8,149 nt of DNA from JAVBQU01 sp031548675. Its GTDB lineage: Bacteria; Bacteroidota; Bacteroidia; Bacteroidales; P3. Below the pieces are notes generated by a model. That model worked only from the letters and a program-made list of their open reading frames with translations. It did not search any database and had not been told where the DNA came from. How positions within the stretch are numbered: the stretch's first letter is position 1; the number at the start of each line of letters is the position of its first letter. The stretch lies in the NCBI GenBank assembly GCA_031548675.1, contig JAVBQU010000100.1, positions 1-8,149 on the forward strand. Direction: 5' to 3'. Shown here in pieces: positions 7,073 through 8,149 of this stretch. A program made the translations under genes and the position numbers.

Positions 7073-7765
7073 ATGAAAAAGACAGTTATAATTCTTGGAT
7101 TGTTGATATTATCAATCAATCTTTATTCTCAAAAAAATCAAAAAAACACAACATTGAAAACACAAAAAGATACACTCAGCTATGTACTGGGTAACGACAT
7201 TGGCGGAAATTTATTGCAAAATAACATTGATATAAGTGTAGATTTATTATTGCAAGGTTTAAAGGATGCTTATACCAAACAGCCAGCTATTTTTACAGAT
7301 GAACAAAAGCATGCAATCTTAACTGCTTGGCAACAAGACATGATGAGTAAACAGCAGGCAGAACAGCAAAAAACATCTGAAAAAGCCAAAGATGAAGGCA
7401 AGAAATTTTTGCAAAACAACAAAAAACAAGCTGGTGTAATTGAAACTACCAGCGGTTTACAATATAAAGTTGTAAAAGAAGGTACCGGAAACCATCCTAG
7501 TTTAGAGAGCGAAGTAACAGTACATTATCATGGCACATTAATAGATGGTACGGTTTTCGACTCTTCTGTACAACGCGGTGAACCTATTTCATTTCCGCTA
7601 TCTAACGTAATCAAGGGCTGGCAAGAAGGAGTTCAGTTGATGAAACCGGGTGCTAAATATATTTTTTATATCCCTTCCGATTTAGCTTATGGAGATAGAG
7701 CAGCGGGAAGCATTCCTCCGGGCTCAACCCTCATATTTGAAGTTGAATTGATATCTTTCAAATAA
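7073..7765 (+). CDS. Periplasmic FkpA/Mip-type FKBP peptidyl-prolyl cis-trans isomerase
   Basis: Catalyses cis-trans isomerisation of X-Pro bonds and probably acts as a folding chaperone for exported proteins. Residues 1-19 form a Sec signal peptide (KK, hydrophobic core, LYS before Q20); there is no lipobox cysteine, so a soluble periplasmic protein is expected. Residues about 33-95 match the FKBP_N dimerisation domain (LSYVLGNDIGGNLLQ, LLLQGLKDAY). A charged helical linker (about 95-118) leads to the FKBP catalytic domain (about 125-230). All the FKBP12 pocket residues have equivalents: Y152, F162-D163, F174, V179-I180, W183, Y206 and F222. At 230 residues it is close to the usual size for this two-domain class. 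The ATG lies just after a -7 motif and has no Shine-Dalgarno. It diverges from the PFOR gene and ends in its own terminator, so it appears monocistronic. Nothing links it functionally to PFOR. Bacteroidota carry several such paralogues, so I give no gene symbol. Confidence 0.5.
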   Translation: MKKTVIILGLLILSINLYSQKNQKNTTLKTQKDTLSYVLGNDIGGNLLQNNIDISVDLLLQGLKDAYTKQPAIFTDEQKHAILTAWQQDMMSKQQAEQQKTSEKAKDEGKKFLQNNKKQAGVIETTSGLQYKVVKEGTGNHPSLESEVTVHYHGTLIDGTVFDSSVQRGEPISFPLSNVIKGWQEGVQLMKPGAKYIFYIPSDLAYGDRAAGSIPPGSTLIFEVELISFK

Positions 7766-7803
7766 AGTAAAAAGGAGGCTCCACCAGCCTCCTTTTTACT
7801 TTA
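7763..7803 (+). terminator. Terminator overlapping the stop codon of the FKBP gene
   Basis: A perfect 18-bp stem pairs TAAAGTAAAAAGGAGGCT (7763-7780) with AGCCTCCTTTTTACTTTA (7786-7803) around a CCACC loop. The core is GGAGGCT/AGCCTCC followed by five T (7793-7797). The first three bases of the stem are the TAA stop codon. The A-run in the left arm makes the structure potentially bidirectional. Confidence 0.5.
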
Positions 7804-7814
7804 AACGGAGTATT

Positions 7815-7853
7815 ATCTTAGCTTTATTAATTAATATACTAAAGTACTAAGAT
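7815..7853. repeat. Imperfect 12-bp inverted repeat between the FKBP gene and the next gene
   Basis: ATCTTAGCTTTA (7815-7826) pairs with TAAAG (7840-7844) and CTAAGAT (7847-7853), with a two-base TA bulge and a 13-base loop. A direct repeat TTTATTAATT occurs at 7823-7832 and again at 7853-7862. It precedes the -33 region of the downstream promoter, so it could be an operator, or simply AT-rich spacer. Confidence 0.5.
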
Positions 7854-7860
7854 TTATTAA

Positions 7861-7895
7861 TTGGTTCGAATAACCGGATTTTTATTTTAATTTTG
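7861..7895 (+). promoter_or_regulatory. Bacteroidota-type promoter of the 3'-terminal partial gene
   Basis: TAATTTTG (7888-7895) matches TAnnTTTG exactly and is followed by CA. Possible -33 elements are TTG at 7861-7863 (24-base spacer) or TTCG at 7865-7868 (19-base spacer). The motif ends 66 bases before the ATG at 7962. A short dyad, GGTT-N5-AACC (7863-7875), overlaps the -33 region. Confidence 0.5.
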
Positions 7896-7961
7896 CACCC
7901 TTATTTTTTTACCTTAAAGCAACCCTATTTTATTTATAAACCTCATATAAAAAATCTATTT

Positions 7962-8149
7962 ATGAATAATTGCCCAACTTATTATAAATCATTATTCAGT
8001 TCTACAGCCAGCAAAATCAATGTAGAGAAATGGGATGAATGCTTAGATGCGTTTGATCAAAAACGTTACATGGACAGCTTTCATTTGCTGATGGATTATG
8101 TTAATCCTGAACTGACTCCCAAATACGGAAATGCTGATAAAACTATTTT
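7962..8149 (+). CDS. Unrecognised protein, N-terminal 62 codons (3'-truncated by window edge)
   Basis: An ATG opens a frame with no stop to the window end (MNNCPTYYKSLFSSTASKIN...). It has no signal peptide and no membrane segment, and appears soluble and cytoplasmic. The visible part is rich in aromatic and charged residues (EKWDECLDAFDQKRYMDSFH, then LLMDYVNPEL), consistent with alpha-helices. Real coding is supported by a consensus promoter upstream, by clear separation from the preceding gene by a terminator, and by ordinary-looking amino-acid use. The leader lacks a Shine-Dalgarno but is A/T-rich like the others here. I do not recognise the family and assign no function. Confidence 0.5.
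   Translation, partial: MNNCPTYYKSLFSSTASKINVEKWDECLDAFDQKRYMDSFHLLMDYVNPELTPKYGNADKTI

Noticed and set aside
7920..7930. AACCCTATT near the terminal gene as a dispersed copy of the 22-bp unit
   Set aside because: Only nine bases match, with no GG at the expected position, which is within chance in AT-rich sequence.

Overview
The window reads as a low-GC member of the Bacteroidota with an anaerobic or fermentative metabolism. Three things support this. The first gene ends in a type IX secretion (T9SS) sorting domain, a system confined to that phylum and close relatives. Three intergenic regions carry the Bacteroidota -7 promoter motif TAnnTTTG, each followed by CA. The largest gene is a full-length single-chain pyruvate:ferredoxin oxidoreductase (PFOR) whose N-terminus matches what I recall of Bacteroides PFORs. 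I see no RNA genes, insertion sequences, integrase or CRISPR array.

Layout: (1) 2-2512, plus strand: the C-terminal 836 codons of a large secreted surface protein. It has the end of a jelly-roll-like domain, a CARDB-like Ig fold, a long beta-rich region, two InlB-type 'bacterial repeat' modules and a T9SS type A tail. A strong terminator follows. (2) 2762-2983, plus: a 73-residue YjdI-type iron-sulfur protein. (3) 2984-3232: a convergent intergenic region with four degenerate 22-bp tandem units, a 38-bp perfect palindrome, an 18-bp palindrome and a two-way terminator. (4) 3233-6775, minus: PFOR (nifJ). (5) 6776-7072: a divergent regulatory region with a promoter on each strand and a TATCCC-N8-GGGATA dyad upstream of the PFOR promoter. 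(6) 7073-7765, plus: a periplasmic FkpA/Mip-type peptidyl-prolyl isomerase whose stop codon lies inside its 18-bp terminator stem. (7) 7962-8149, plus: the first 62 codons of an unrecognised protein, with its own promoter.

The genes look like independent single-gene transcription units: each is bounded by its own terminator or promoter. PFOR makes acetyl-CoA and reduced ferredoxin, and the small Fe-S protein lies tail-to-tail with it, so a redox link is conceivable but unproven. The surface protein and the isomerase both act outside the cytoplasm, but nothing here ties them together.

I did not find a clear new multi-gene system. The features most worth a second look are the 22-bp repeat/palindrome cluster, the five-cysteine segment inside PFOR, and the dyad upstream of the PFOR promoter.
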